64,000 nt of DNA from Trichostrongylus colubriformis (taxonomy: Eukaryota; Nematoda; Chromadorea; Rhabditida; Trichostrongylidae): the NCBI GenBank assembly GCA_963978905.1, contig OZ022259.1:4402001-4466000 (forward strand), given 5' to 3'. A program made the position numbers and the translations under genes. Of this stretch, positions 14,455-27,285 are shown one piece after another. The notes under the pieces are model-generated. The model had not been told where the DNA came from, did not search any database, and was given only the letters and a program-made list of their open reading frames with translations. The stretch's first letter is position 1. Each line of letters begins with the position of its first letter.

Positions 14455-16271
14455 TTAATTGAAAAGTAGACGTCAGGACCACGTCTGCAACTCTTAACAA
14501 CAAGAGGTTTACCAGAGAGGGGAATGACAGCCTTCTCCTGACTTCCGCTATTAAATTACAAGTCGATCGCTATAGCACCAATATGGTATTTCTACTTTTG
14601 GTCGATCATTGGCTACCTCTGCCGTTCTCTATTTGAGCTTTTACGATGTGGTGCTCCTTGACACATGCTCGTAAAAGGCTCCCAAGTTTCCCTGATAAGG
14701 GAAAATCAGCTGAATGGGTCGCATGTGTAATGACGCATGACGGCCATTACTACTGTCGCTTCCGTTCACCGCAAGCGGATCTTAGCAGCTGAATCAGATT
14801 TTTTCTGCTTTTCAGAACTGTCGATCGTCACGCATCGATAACTCGGCCGCTATTCGTATGGGTAAATCATGTGGTTGTGTTTTTCACGCTTGTGGATCCG
14901 TCAATGTTGACTGTATTCTGGCTAGTACGTTCTAAAAAAGGACTACATCGCATAGCCGGGCGAAAGCTTTTCCCCGATGCCCGCTCGATCTCGTTTTCGT
15001 ACCAAAAAGCTGTTCGACTTCTGGGACGCCAGTTCTTGACGATGATCATCGATCCTCAATGTAATTAAGGGACAATATTCTGCTGACGGGTCAACGCATG
15101 AGAGTAGCTGAGACGATAGTAGTATGCACCAGAAAGTGGTCGTCAAGAGTGAGATATGAGTAGGGTTCAATTAAAGGTAACCCTGCAATTATCGGATTGA
15201 TCGACTTGGCTCTTTGGAGCATAGAACCTCGAATAACTCTCCAGGTTCCACTTTTTGCGGCGCCGCGGTGCACCAGCACGGCGCCATAAACGCTTAACAT
15301 GTCTATTTGAACCCTATTGGTGAGCTGAGACCGCTTCCCATCCTTGAAACTACACTTATTTCCTTATCGTGGGCAAAATTTCCAATCTAAACCGATACTT
15401 CAGCTCGATACGGATGTAACTTCTTAGTTACCTACAGGTTACCTTATAATTCCACACCCAGCACACGTGGAGAGACTCAATAGTGTCTCAAACACATCTT
15501 ACTACATCTTCTGAAACCGAGTCACTTGACGGCTACTCAAAGTAATCGTCCACGAAATTTTAGTTCTTCAGTTACCCACATTTTTTATGTTATATTTGCT
15601 TACTAAGGGCCGCATGCAAAGTTTCATGCGCACAACAACGACCCAATAGATATAGAGCTCCCAAAGTGATGGCCGACGGGGTGGGGCGTCCGAGTGGGTG
15701 TGAACGCTGGAGAGCTGAGAAGCAAAGAGCAGTCACATTGTTAGGGACGCAGAGTGACAAGCCATTTGGGCGGTAAAATATGTACTGCGCTCAGGCTGCT
15801 GACCGCTGTTCAAATGTAGTTTGGCGTGAACTCAAGCGAATTGATTTTCTTTCAGCTTTGGTAATGGTAATCCTGGTAATCCGGCTAATATTTCTTATTC
15901 ATTCTTGCACATCTCAGCCCTGCAAAATGATTGTAAGCTAGAAAAATGGGTTAATCCATGGCTTCAAACGATAGGCGTGAGAAATGGGTTAATTCATAGC
16001 CTCAAAAGACCTTTAGAGCACGGCGCCATTAACTTGCTCACATCAAGACACCGCATTCCATTGTTTCTACCAAAAAACGCCGACAAGATCTTATTGAGCG
16101 GGTATCAAATCGAAGAGATCGCCTCAATCCGTATATGACCTCATCGAAATTCCTATTTATCTCGTCCGTAAAAGGTTAGAAAACTAACACTTTCTCGGCA
16201 GAAATTTGGAAGGGTCACTGTCTAGGAATTCTCCATTTGTTAAACTGGGCAAAGGAGGGACAGATATACTT
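14455..16271. other. Intergenic, one partial MITE
   Basis: 15544-15790 is a partial copy of the long MITE subfamily (ATCGTCCACGAAATTTTAGT at one end, interior inverse-matching the CACTCTGCGTCCCT block). The remaining sequence has overlapping short frames on both strands (for example 14867-15300) without splice or family support. No gene called. Confidence 0.45.
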
Positions 16272-16645
16272 GAAGAAATCGTGTACCTTGAAATGAGTTT
16301 CCCGTTGTCCGTATATTTATGTTAAATTGGCTTAATAAGGATCGCATGCAAAGTTCCACGCGAAAAAATGAGAAACAGGCTAATATACAGCCCCTCATAG
16401 AGGTGCCCAAGGGGAGGCGCCTCAGAGTAAATGCCCGTCCCGTTGTCAGCCGCGGTCGCAGGCGCATATTGGGAACAGAAAGTGACGTAAACGGTCCCAC
16501 ACTTCATCTCCGACCGCGGCGGACGACGGGGCGTTCACTTACTCTGGCGCTCCACACCAAAAACTTTGCATGGCGTCCTTATTAGGCAAATGCAGCATTA
16601 ATATATAGATAACAGAGGAATTCATTTTTTCGTGCGCGATTCCTC
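16272..16645. mobile_element. MITE family A, copy 3
   Basis: Begins GAAATCGTGTACCTTGAAAT and ends TTCGTGCGCGATTCCTC. It contains TATATTTATG and GGATCGCATGCAAAGTTCCA and an inverted GC-rich middle (AGTAAATGCCCGTCCCGTTG). Arms are diverged. Short frames inside are by-products. Confidence 0.75.
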
Positions 16646-19143
16646 TAGGTAAACAAGTATAGTAAAGATCGCAAAATTTACAAAGGCAAGATATAGGAGC
16701 TGGTAGTACCCTCAGTTGTGCAGATGTGCATATTTCGAGATATTTCTGGAAATTACCAATATGAGAGAAATTAATCCAAGTCGTCCCCTATACAAGTAGG
16801 CATTAACGGCGTTTCGCCTATTCTCCTCACTTGATTCGAATCACTTGATCACAAAAATCAGTCCATTTCGTCCTTGTTCGATCGGTTTATCAAATGCTGT
16901 CGTCGGGTTCGACAACTAATGCCGATTCGACAGATTTCAAGAAAGGATTCGACTAGAATTGTGATTCTAGAAATTGGATGTTTATGCGTAACCTTTTTTA
17001 GACAACTACTATCCTCGCAAAACCTTGTTAGGCAGAGTAATATTTCTAGAATATTTCTACAGCCAAAATGATTTTCAAAGATGTACTTCACAGACTTCTA
17101 GAACATTCGGTCCAAAACAGAATAAACAACAAGCTTCAGAATACCACGAAGGTTTCCATATTATTCTAACTTTTATTGCCAAAAGAAAAGGAATACTGGA
17201 ATGGTTAGAGGCGCCACTATCTTCGCGAAGGTGCGGGAACAGATCTCACTGCTAACAATCGTTCTTTCAAAACTTCGGTAGGCTCCCATTGAATTAGTCC
17301 TGAGAGTGAAGCTGTCTGACTTCACCGATAGTGAGCCTAAGTTATTATATAGAGATTATCTGATGCTTCACAAATCTGAATGGGATCGGAAATGCATGGC
17401 GCATACCGTCTATCATATATTTATATTTATGTATTTTTAACATATTGTCACCTATCACATTATCTTTTCATTCCGCTCATCATTTTCCATTACTCTTGCT
17501 TCAACTACCAATTCCATCTTTGGAACCACCACGTTGAACATAGCCACGTCTCAAATTTGAAGCGGAAGGAACAGCTCATGCCGGAAAAGGAAGTCTTTAA
17601 AAAACCACCAAACTAGTTCTGTAGTTCCTCTTTGTTTTCCCAGTTCCACTTTCATATTGTAAGTGCGCTGAATAGCTCTCAAGAACCCCCCTCCCCCTCC
17701 ATCAATTTGGAGACTGGCCGGCCAATTACATCTTCACATATAAATTACGAGTCAAAAAAGATAAACAAATAAGCAAGCAAGTATGGAAGCTCAAGTTTGA
17801 CACTGTAATTACTGGTGAAAAAAAGCGAATTTGCTTGAGTGAATACTCATACGGCACGATTCCGCATTGCGACGCAGTGCGTGCGTGCGTGCGAGGGAGG
17901 CAGCATGCAAGTTGGTCCTGGAGCGACTACGTATCGCGCTTTATTCAGGGCGTGATCGCTTTAGAACTCAACTACGGGTGTAGGTTGGGTCACACGGTTT
18001 GACCTGAGCCTGCGAAACTGTGAGCGCCTGTGGCCTTTGCCCTGTGACATAAATTATTCAGACAAGTTGTTCGTATCAATTCTATCCTCCTTGAACATTT
18101 GTTTCATTGTTATCTCTAGAGAAAACAACTACAGAGAATGAGTTAAGGCATGTGCATGGTCACCGCGTGATCTAGTGGCCCTACTGACTGTGTGTCCCAA
18201 CCGTCACCCCCTAAAATTATGCACTCGTGATAGCGCCACTTATCACACCTTTAGGGCTAACTATGCCCCCCGGTGTTGGTTGTACCCGATGATTTATCTC
18301 GACAGAAAAGACCATCATGATCAGCACATGGATGCTACTGGATTACGCAAGAAAAATGCAAGAAAACTTCTGCTCAACTAAGAGGAGGATAAATATGTAT
18401 GTATAATACATGGCATTTCCCAAAAAAATAAGGGCGTAACTTCTCCACTATGAGGCTGTGTATTCTTTTCTATCAATTATTAGTGACCTTCAGTTAGTCC
18501 CCACTGGATCGGGTCGGTATATCTCGAGGATGGCTTTTCACGTGCGATTTTTGAACTATTTGCTTGAATTCTCGAACGAGAGGTCAGCCAGGACTGATTT
18601 GACATCGCATGACTGACTTCTAAGTCGCACAGCGCGCCACTCTTCACCTTGACTCGATGCGGGCCAAGTCACATGTGCCTTTCTCGCGTCATCGCTAAGT
18701 GGTGTTTGAATCGTTGTGGCTAATTCCATCCCTTCTGAATGTGTCTTGTGGCTGTCAGCTAACAACCGCCACCACATCCTCCTCCAGAATAGAGCTCCCA
18801 TGGGCGTTTACATCTTTGTATGTGAACATTTCATTGACGTGAACGGATTCAGCTGTTGTACTCGTGGTTACCCACCCCTCAGAGGTATTTCGTCATGGAA
18901 CAGCCGAGACAGCTAGAAAAGACCTTTCCGGTCACCGACCGATCATTCACTTTTGCGAATGAAAATTGCTGCGAACCGGGTTGAGAACGGACATTCACGT
19001 TGATTGGATCCATTGTTCGATCATACAGGTCAGTAGAAGTGAGCCATGCAAGAAATAGACAAGAATAGCCCCATCAACCCTTTCACTGCATGGCTGCCCC
19101 GGCTCTACATCGGTGGATTGCTCACCCAATCATTACGTAAGGA
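16646..19143. other. Intergenic, no gene recognised
   Basis: I could not support any exon. 17861-17910 holds ACGATTCCGCATTGCGACGC followed by GTGCGTGCGTGCGTGCG, which matches a dispersed element also seen at 42.7 kb. A frame at 18175-18381 has no donor, acceptor or family clue. Confidence 0.4.
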
Positions 19144-19372
19144 GAGTCGTACCTTTATGTCGGGATTTCGCACCGCGGCATGTTGCACGAGGCAATGCGG
19201 ACGAGCTAAAGGCGCCATGTTGTTGGGTCCCAAAGCGATTACAAGTCAACTGCGTATCGCGCCTCTAGCATGTCCGAGTAATTGTTCTAAGACCCAACTA
19301 CCGCGTCGCGCATAGCTCGCACACACTGCGTCGCGCTCGTCGTCGTATGAAATCCTGACATAAGGGTACACA
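19144..19372. mobile_element. Inverted-repeat element, 229 bp
   Basis: The left end GTACCTTTATGTCGGGATTT is repeated in inverse orientation at the right end (AAATCCTGACATAAGGGTAC). The interior contains TTGGGTCCCAAAGCGATTAC. Related CGCACCGCGG-type ends appear at 48.07 and 54.06 kb. Non-coding. Confidence 0.65.
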
Positions 19373-19689
19373 CCCGGTGAACAACAACGATCATTCACCA
19401 CATTCCTTATAGAGGATCTATCCGATTGAACAAATCAATAGATTTGTCCACGTAATTCTGAGCTTTTCCCCCACCCACACCTCCCCCCCCTTCCCCTCCT
19501 TGCCCCCACATCTAGTTGTGCTGTATTCTCACTACGGAACAACACATGGAACGTTTAAGGCAAAAGTCAAAACCTGGCAGAGATGAATCTCTAAAGTTTC
19601 GCCCCCGTGGACAACGTGGGCGTGGCCAGTAGAGCTGTAGAGTAAGCAAGGTGGCGGTCACGCGATCGGTGCAATGTAAGAAGCATATC

Positions 19690-19935
19690 AAAACGAGCGC
19701 CAATCCCTGACCTGTGCGCCTCTCCACCGACAACTGTTCAAAATGTTGTTCGGCGGCAATTCAAACGGGTTGCTGCTCTTTTCAAGTTTCTTGTTTTTGA
19801 ATTGCAATTTTTTTCTCATCCTTCTCCTGTTTCTCTCGAAGCACCTAGTACAATATATTGATACCGAGAGCAACAGTTCAAAAAACTTTCTATTCTCCTT
19901 TATCCTTTTTTCACTTTTCACGGAATTTCCGTCCA
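19690..19935 (-). repeat. Dispersed repeat L, copy 1 (inverted)
   Basis: Read on the minus strand it runs ACCCGTTTGAATTGCCGCCG, TTTTGAACAGTTGTCGG, then into a region resembling the copy at 23.6-24.0 kb, including the GCTTCTTACATTGC / GCTTCCTACATCGC block and ACGTGACCGCC / GCGTGACCGCC. No TIR or transposase was seen. Family unknown. Confidence 0.6.
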
Positions 19936-20584
19936 CGATTCGTCTAAATCGTCGCTATCGATATCTCATTGTCGGCGGCTACAAAGCCCGAGCCTAGCAA
20001 ACCGGTTTTGTCATGGCGCCAACGTCACAAAAAAAAAACGCCTTTCCCGAATATAACAGCTGGTCATTGTCAGAGATTAATTTCTTAATGTCTTCTAGCC
20101 GGAATGGTAGCGTCAACTCATCCCATCCCCGCCATACACGTCGTGTACTATTACACTGGAAGTTTCATCCCTTCCACACGAAAGCGTTCGGCCAATTGGT
20201 CGACCGTGCACCATTCAGATCTCCGGCCTCCACTTGTCCCAATCCCCTCCTTACTGCTGAACTTCCGTAGCTCTTTATTTGCCCATGCAGGTGATTCGTC
20301 TTGTGCATATGAGCGTTCATTGGAGGTTGTAGCGCTCCATGAGATGACTCAGGCAACTCTCCGATATGTACGCTACAAATTGCACAATTCAACAGTTTCA
20401 CCACTTTTAGAGCAGGGTGCTTCCGAAGCACGCGGGATTCCTATCCAATTTCTGTTCATGTCACAATCCCCTTCCTGTACCGCTTGTTATCCTTACGAAC
20501 CGATTGGTTAATAAAGAGAATTCAATTGATAATCCCTGAAATCAGCTTATTTACCCCCTCTCAAATATTCTCATAGGGAATTAA

Positions 20585-20993
20585 AGGAATCGTGCACAGG
20601 AAATGAGCCTCTCTGTTACCCATATATTTATGCCCTAGTTGCCTAATAATGATTGCATGTAAAGTTCCACGCAAAAAAGTGAGAATCCAGCTAACAATAA
20701 GATACAGCTCCCCACACGGTGGTGGCCAAGGGGGCGGAGCCTCAGAGTAAATGCCCGCCCCGTAGTCAGTCGGAGACGCATGGTGGGAACAGAAAGTTAC
20801 ATAAATAGTCCCACTGTTCGTCCCTACGCATTTACTCCAAGGCCTCGCCTCCTTGGCCACCACTTTGAAGAGCTGTATCTCAGCTAGATTCTCAATTTTT
20901 TTTCGCACGAAATTTCGAATGTGGTCCTTATTGGGTAAATACTACATAAATACATGGGTAACAGAGAAACTTACTATTCCGTGCACGATTCCT
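20585..20993. mobile_element. MITE family A, copy 4 (good ends)
   Basis: AGGAATCGTGCACAGGAAAT at the left and CCGTGCACGATTCCT at the right form the terminal inverted repeat. The sub-terminal blocks CTGTTACCCATATATTTATG and its inverse, and an inverted GC-rich interior, fill the 409 bp. The flanks are TTAA and TGAA, so no clean target duplication. Confidence 0.85.
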
Positions 20994-22844
20994 TGAAGCT
21001 GATCAACAAAGTTGATGCACAGCATATGCACAATACCTATGAGGAGTAAGATTGCATACATTTTAGACGTCTTGACTGATGCAGAGTAACGCTGAACCTT
21101 AGCAGTGCCTACGTTGCGTCTACGATCGCCGAGTATGAATGCACCTTAAGTCTGGTGTTGCGAAATCTTGATGGGATTCTCTGAGGTGATTGAAAACTTA
21201 ATAACGGTCCCAAAGTAAATTTGGAATCGGATCTCGCTCTTCAATGTGAATGCTTATTTCCAGCCTTGTTTATGGTGGTTTCGATTAAGTTGACTAGGTT
21301 AGCCGAGGTCGACAAATTCTGGTCTCAAAGAGCATCATTCTATGCCACACGGCCAGGAAGCTTTCTTCTTACACAGAGCCCGGTCATATGTTGATAAGGA
21401 AGTTCCAGGTTCCTGATGTCGCCCCTCATCTGGTCACTGATAAGAGCGATCGTACAAGGAGTGACGATACTATCGCATTCCTCATTAGTCACTTGTGTAA
21501 AATTTGCGGTATATAATCGCATCCCATCTTTCGGGCGTTCTTATAATCATTGGGGTCAAGTAAACTGGTACGCATCCTCAGCTGTCGTGATAGTCACTTT
21601 ACTCGACTTACCTTCTTGGGAAGTAGATACGTGAGTAACTATCCAGGGTACATTTTCTTGCGCCGTCACAATGTGCAGTCACGGTGCTACGCCCGCCCAA
21701 TCCAGCCTGACCACGCCCCCTTGGCTATGTTGACCATTGAGGAGCTCAGTGGGTGTGGCTAGCGCAGGTTTGTGTGGACGAGGCGCTGTGATGCGCACTG
21801 CGGTGACAACCTGGATTGTCACCGAAGGATCCACTGCCCGAAGGTGGTTAGTCAACTAATCTGGCTATCGCGAGATGTCGACTTTTTTCTCGGCCGAACC
21901 ACCTCTTTATCACAAGGGATTATCGGTACGGCTGCAGCTAAGGCATATATACCATGCAATGGCATAAGGCATTGTTCCCGTTATGGTTTTTATGCTTACT
22001 GACAGGTTCCGTGGCCATCCCATGTTCAGGACAATGCTTTGTTTTAATGCAACGATGTTACAGCTTGATCGTCACGCTATTAACGCGCTCGTTATTCCTA
22101 GCAACAGATGCCTTTCTTTCATTGTAGCTATTCTCTGGTCTCCTTTACTGCCTTAGGACTTCATTCCACAGTAATCAGCCACGACATGAATTCAGCTGGC
22201 TAGCTCACCTCTTGGACAGCACGATTTTCTTTTATCTCAGATTTTTATTTTTTTTTTCTGAAGCGGTATGGCCATGACTACCACAGGGCTCGTACCTACT
22301 CGATGTCATGGCAGAGCCCACAACTATTGCACTAAATTTTGCCTACTGCCATGTCGTTATTTGCACCAACTTTATTCTCTTTACTTTCTTATGCACTTAC
22401 AAAACGAGGTGCGTTTCTCGGATATGGATGGGGGTATGGTCAGAGATAGATGGGGGTACGGGAAGGAATTGATGGGAAAACGGTATTTTACATTTACATG
22501 AGACCACCAGAGGACTACTCGGCTAACCCACGTTTCTCTTTGCTGTAGTGTTAAAACAATCATACACGAGAACTCCATGACTATTACTAATCGAACATAC
22601 ATAGTACTTCAATAGAAACACAGAAATGAAAAAATTCCCCAAGTTCAACGTGGATTCAAAAATCTAAAAAACTACAGTCCTTTTCGAAGAGCTTAATGGG
22701 GCGTATCCTACGGACTTGGATGAAAATGTATCAAACTCTCTCACTCCGCCACACACTCTCACTCTTGCCACGCACTCTAACTCTCGCCACTTACCCATGT
22801 CCGTAGGCCACGCCCTATCAGGCGCTTCGAAATGGTGTATGCAA

Positions 22845-23050
22845 TCTTTTTGAATTTCCGCCCAATGACTTTAAATCTTTTTTCCATGATGGATCTATTG
22901 CCCTGTCCTGACTTATCAGTCGCGACACCGATCACGCGATTGCCACCGTTTTTCTATCATTGCCCTTGCTTTCCCGCCCACATTCCCGGCCCTGCCCACG
23001 TGTGCAGGACTGCTGAGATTTTGATGGAACCGCTGGCTTACAGCAAACCT
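22845..23050 (+). repeat. Dispersed repeat L, copy 2
   Basis: TTTGAATTTCCGCCCAATGA, TTTCCCGCCCACATTCCCGG and GGACTGCTGAGATTTTGATG align in order with the copy at 23.64-23.98 kb (TTTGAATTCCCGCCCATAGA, TTCCGCCCACGTTACC, GGACTGTGGAGATTCGGTG). Diverged and non-coding. Confidence 0.55.
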
Positions 23051-23639
23051 ATAAAGCATTACCGTGCGGGGGGCTGAATGCTCAGTAGACCATCCCATTA
23101 AACAACATTTTCTGACCAGCATCCCACTTGGGTTATTGGTTGCCCATCAGAGTTCTCCCATAGCTAACCTTAGAAAGATCTCCTTCAGAGATTCCTTTGA
23201 AGAGCGGCGGGCATCCTTCCTCGTCCCCATGCACGAGCGCAAAAGCATTCAAGCGGTACCAAAGTTCAAGAGAGGGCAGACTTGACCAGCCTGAGCACGT
23301 TCATGAACCCCAAGAAGTGAGATGTATCTCAGTGACAGCGCTACCTCTGTTGCCATCGACAACAGCGCAATAAATTAGTCACCTCACTTTAAGTCACTTG
23401 AAAATGTCTTATGACGCCGACGCGCGTCTCGACTCGCTTGTTGACTCCACTTGAAATCGCCGACAACCGGTAAGAGAAAGTGGCTGCATAGTATTATAAA
23501 ATAAAACTTGAAGTGTTAGCATATTGACGCGACGAATATGCCATCTTCTCTCCACTTCTGTCACAATTTCCGACTTTTGGATGAAATTGATGTAAAACCA
23601 GATCCATCACTTTTCCTTCCTATTGAAAGAATTCCATGT

Positions 23640-23975
23640 TTCTGTTTCTCTTTGGAACCACTATATTGAATACAGCACTTAAATAAAAGCACAAAAGTAA
23701 TGCAAAATTTCTTTTGCTTGAATCAAGACCAAAATTTGAAAAAAGCGACCCGTTTGAATTCCCGCCCATAGATTTTGAACTGTTGCCGAATGGGGACATA
23801 TGGTTTCGCGCGCAGTATTCATTTGCTTCCTACATCGCGTCAACGTGACCGCCGACGTTGTGCTTCCAAAGCCCTTGAGGTTCCGCCCACGTTACCAGCG
23901 TGTCCGAGGACTGTGGAGATTCGGTGTATCTCTAATGGATCTCAGTTTTCCGCGAGAAACCCTGCATTTGTCCCG
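23640..23975 (+). repeat. Dispersed repeat L, copy 3
   Basis: Contains CCCGTTTGAATTCCCGCCCA, GATTTTGAACTGTTGCCG and the GCTTCCTACATCGCGTCAAC block, collinear with copies 1 and 2. The 62- and 74-codon frames inside are not conserved between copies, so they are probably not genes. Confidence 0.6.
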
Positions 23976-24571
23976 CAGAGAACAATAACTACTAACTGAG
24001 GGAGAAAGGAGAAGAAATTAAAATTTTGCTAGCGATTTTTTCGAGAACGTAAGTCCCATCATCATACTGAGCCAAAAATACCAGAAAAGCACAACACAAC
24101 GCCTACTGTCATCGTGCACCAGCGATTCTCCGGCCACTGGCATCAAAAGCTTGCACAGCGAATGGCTGTGGAAAGATATCACCCTGAGGAACCGGGCCTT
24201 TCAAATATGACCATCCCCTATTGGTTCCACAATTGAAATGTGGAAGAATGTGCCATTATGAAATGAGCGAACAGCTTGTTTCCGTGGAATATGATCGTAA
24301 TTCGTAACCATGTCATACAAAACCGGTTCTTTCACTTGGTTCGCGTTTGCCATCATGTAATGGCTGCACAGCGCTCCTAGCCGTTCCTATAAGTAACTTC
24401 GCTTCACAAATGACAAGTGACCTCATACAATCGAGTTTAAGGCTTTATTAACTGCTTTTTCCTATCCCACTTCGCTAGAAATAACGGCTCTATTCGTTTG
24501 CATAATCAGTCAAGGCATTGCTTCTATGTGTAATCAAAAAGGAGAATGGAGATATTCATACGTTTTTTGGA

Positions 24572-25395
24572 CTATGGGTTATATCATGGGGTTGCGGGAG
24601 ACTGCACAGTAATTCCTAGCATCTCGCTTATATATCAGTCTCTTGACTATCATCACATATTCAGTTTGTTGACTAGTGTACCGGAAGATTCCTGTGGGCT
24701 ATGGGTTACATCATATAATTATAGGATCCACTCAGTTATTCTATCACATAGTAATCCTTGCATTCTTGTTTCTGAACAGGTCTCATCACAAGTTTGCTAG
24801 TACATCCAATTAGTTAACTAGTGCACCGGAACATTTTCTCTGGGGTATGGGTTATATCATATAATGTAGGATACCACACAGTAATTCTATCACATAGTAA
24901 TCCTTGCAGTCCTGTTTCTTAACAGGTCTTTTCACAACCTTGCCATATTCCATTAACATAATTAGTCGCATAGTAATTTGTAGCACATTGTTTCCGAACT
25001 AGTCTTTTGACAACCTTTGCATACTCGATTAGTGGAACTAGTAAGCCAGAATATTACTCATGGTCTATGGGTTACATCACGTAGGTATAGCAGACTAATG
25101 ACTCGTGAGCTCTATCTTTGTAAGTTATTTTGTAGACATTTTTGTATGCTCCTTGTGATACAGTATGACTTCCAATGTGTGAAGGTGGCTGGAAATCTAC
25201 GTGTCCTACCTCTTTGTACCTCAACGACATTCAGAAGACCACCCTGCCTTGTTATGGGGAGCTAATACCCATTCCTGATGAGGCCACTCTTTGAACCCGA
25301 CCTGAAACGTGACTATCAGCTCATTGTCGGCCCTAGCAAGAAGACATATTAACGATTCTTGTGATATACGTCGATCAGCTGGACTATGGGTTACA
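24572..25395. repeat. Irregular CTATGGGTTACATCAT repeat block
   Basis: CTATGGGTTAYATCAT-type motifs recur at about 24572, 24699, 24845, 25075 and 25383. Between the middle copies longer matches recur: ATCACATAGTAATCCTTGCA, TTCTGAACAGGTCT/TTCTTAACAGGTCT, CTAGTGCACCGGAA. Spacing varies from 127 to 308 bases, so this is a decayed tandem or clustered repeat. Confidence 0.65.
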
Positions 25396-26450
25396 TCATA
25401 TGTCCTTACGGAAGTGCATATTATGCTTGATAATCGCCTCAAATTTTCCTGGAACGACTGGATTTTACGGTATTTTTAGCCGTACACAGAAAATTTCGTA
25501 CGGGACTTGCCCGAATGTCGATGGCCTACTACTCATCTATGCTACCCAGCCCTATTAATGAAGTGCCTCACTCTACAGCCCTGGTAACTCCAACGGAACT
25601 TGTTGACGATAAAAGCAGCGACGGCACATCGACAAAGCAGAGTGCCTTTGTGTCATTGTTTCAATTCCTAGCGCGCAAGTTCTTCCTTAACTTTCAGCTG
25701 CAAACAGGACTTTCTCATCCACTTAAAGACACCAGAAGGGGCACTTTTGGCCTACGGTGAGCACCTTTAGTTCGTTCAGGTCGCCGTAATTGCTCACATA
25801 ACGCTTGGCATCGTGCCGAGCGTAATTTGTAAAGTGGTGTTTTTTAATTGAATCCAAGCGTTTTGTCAATTATTATCATAAAAATTTATCATAAGAAAGA
25901 TTTTTGAGTGTTTCTTTGTGGATTTTTATCATAATTTCCTTTTTATTCTTTCTCTTCTTCGCCCTCATCTTTTTTGATTTGGATATGCCCTACGTGACAA
26001 CAAATGACAATTACATTAGCTTGCAGCCTCGTGTCCTACAGCAAGCAACTAGAAAGGTGATGCGCGGAAGATCGCGAATAAAGACCACAACGCCGCGCTT
26101 TTCAAGCCCAGTTTCGCTACCGATTGCCCCTACTAACCTCGAGTATCTGTTCCAAGACGGAATTTCCTTCCTGTTTAATTCTTCCTCCCTATCCCTTCCA
26201 GTGGCATTGAATGGAATGATCCGCCCTTGTTACTCATTGTTTCAATTCTATTCATTTGCCAATTCCCATATTACATTGCTTCTTGTACTTTAACGCAAAA
26301 TTCACAGATCACTCTATTTTCGTTAATTTTCGTTGATCGTTTGCAGAGTACTAGGCGTTTTTACGATTTCCAACTTTATGAGAAGATAGAATGGTTTTAG
26401 CGACATTTTCCTAGCAGTTTTCCTGAAGCTTCCAAAACCCTCTAAGGACC
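25396..26450. other. Intergenic, weak coding hints only
   Basis: Two plus-strand frames (25517-25760, and 25904-26293 read from a TTG) look mildly coding-like. The second has a hydrophobic stretch of about 20 residues near its start, but the only ATG lies after that stretch. I could not connect them with consistent splice phases. Confidence 0.35.
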
Positions 26451-26588
26451 TTATGAAGAGAGCGCCCCATACAGTTTAATAGCTTTTGGATCTACGCCTG
26501 CGATGTACTGGTCATATTTCGGAGAGAACTTTGATGGCACCTTCTCTACGAGTGTCGCCTGGACTCCTCCAAACGACACGACAAGGCA
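26451..26588 (-). CDS. Probable terminal exon, unknown protein
   Basis: A 45-codon frame on the minus strand begins right after a strong acceptor (CTTCTGATTTCCAG) and ends at TAA. Its start reads CLVVSFGGVQATLVEKVPSK and continues with a lysine/tyrosine-rich FSPKYDQYIAGVDPKAIKLY motif, which has the composition of a genuine soluble protein C-terminus. Phase 0 is assumed because the frame is open back through the acceptor. No earlier exon could be joined with confidence: a candidate donor (TCTAAG then GTGAGA on the minus strand near 27355) leaves only a 16-base exon. I do not recognise the family. It could be the last exon of a gene to the right, or a fragment of a retroposed copy. Confidence 0.4.
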   Translation of the reverse strand, partial: CLVVSFGGVQATLVEKVPSKFSPKYDQYIAGVDPKAIKLYGALSS

Positions 26589-27215
26589 CTGGAAATCAGA
26601 AGTGTTTGATGACTCTAAACACACATCTTATTTTTTTATCAAATTAAAAACTGTCCTATCATTTTGTCATTGAATAAAAAATATTGTTGTGTGGCATAAA
26701 GTATAACTCGCTGTGTGTAGATAAATATAAATAAAAATTGCTTTCCAAAAATAAAGACCTAGTTTTCGACATGAGAAACCGATTTCAAGAAAAATCCTTA
26801 CAACCTGATACAATTCGCGCTCAATCACAAGATGAAACTTCGGAAATATTTTCAAAAAAAAAGGACTATCTGCAAAGGTTTGATAACTATCTGAACCTTC
26901 TGCACCATTCCAGTGCCTTGCACTTTCACCAGGTTTTGAAAACGATTCAATAACAAAACCCAACCCTACTGACTACATAGATCGAACATTTCCGTGCAAA
27001 AGTCCACCATGCAGTTTACTCATAAAATACCACACATTGCACTTCCAACAGGAAAGTAATCCCTTGGGTAGAAGTGTCAATTTGCTGAGGTTTATCAGGT
27101 TAATAAGGCTATTAAGACTTTAGCACCTAAGTTATTCGGCCTTAGGCGTCATGTATATGAACTAAATATTCTTGAAATTTTCTTCCTCGCGGGCAGTATT
27201 TACTCCTCATTGGTG

Positions 27216-27285
27216 GAAAAGCAGGTGGGGGCGTTTTGGCCACACCTCTGAGTGCGCTGGAGGTGTGGCCGAAACGCTTTTCCAT
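27216..27285. other. Strong stem-loop
   Basis: GCGTTTTGGCCACACCTC (27231-27248) pairs with GAGGTGTGGCCGAAACGC (27260-27277), with a single G-T wobble and an 11-base loop. GGAAAAGC and GCTTTTCC extend the pairing outside a small bulge. It is probably the core of a short foldback element. Confidence 0.75.

Larger units (their letters stand above)
20994..24571. other. Intergenic with dispersed repeats, no gene
   Basis: Contains a member of element C near 21635-21800 (GTAACTATCCAGGGTAC, TTGCGCCGTCACAATG) and repeat L copies at 22845-23050 and 23640-23975. Open frames at 21340-22002, 22268-22602 and 23064-23285 have no splice pairs I trust. Confidence 0.4.

Noticed and set aside
25904..26293. 129-codon frame with a hydrophobic start, possible membrane protein
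   Set aside because: The frame begins at TTG. The first ATG comes after the hydrophobic segment, and no splice acceptor supplies an alternative start.
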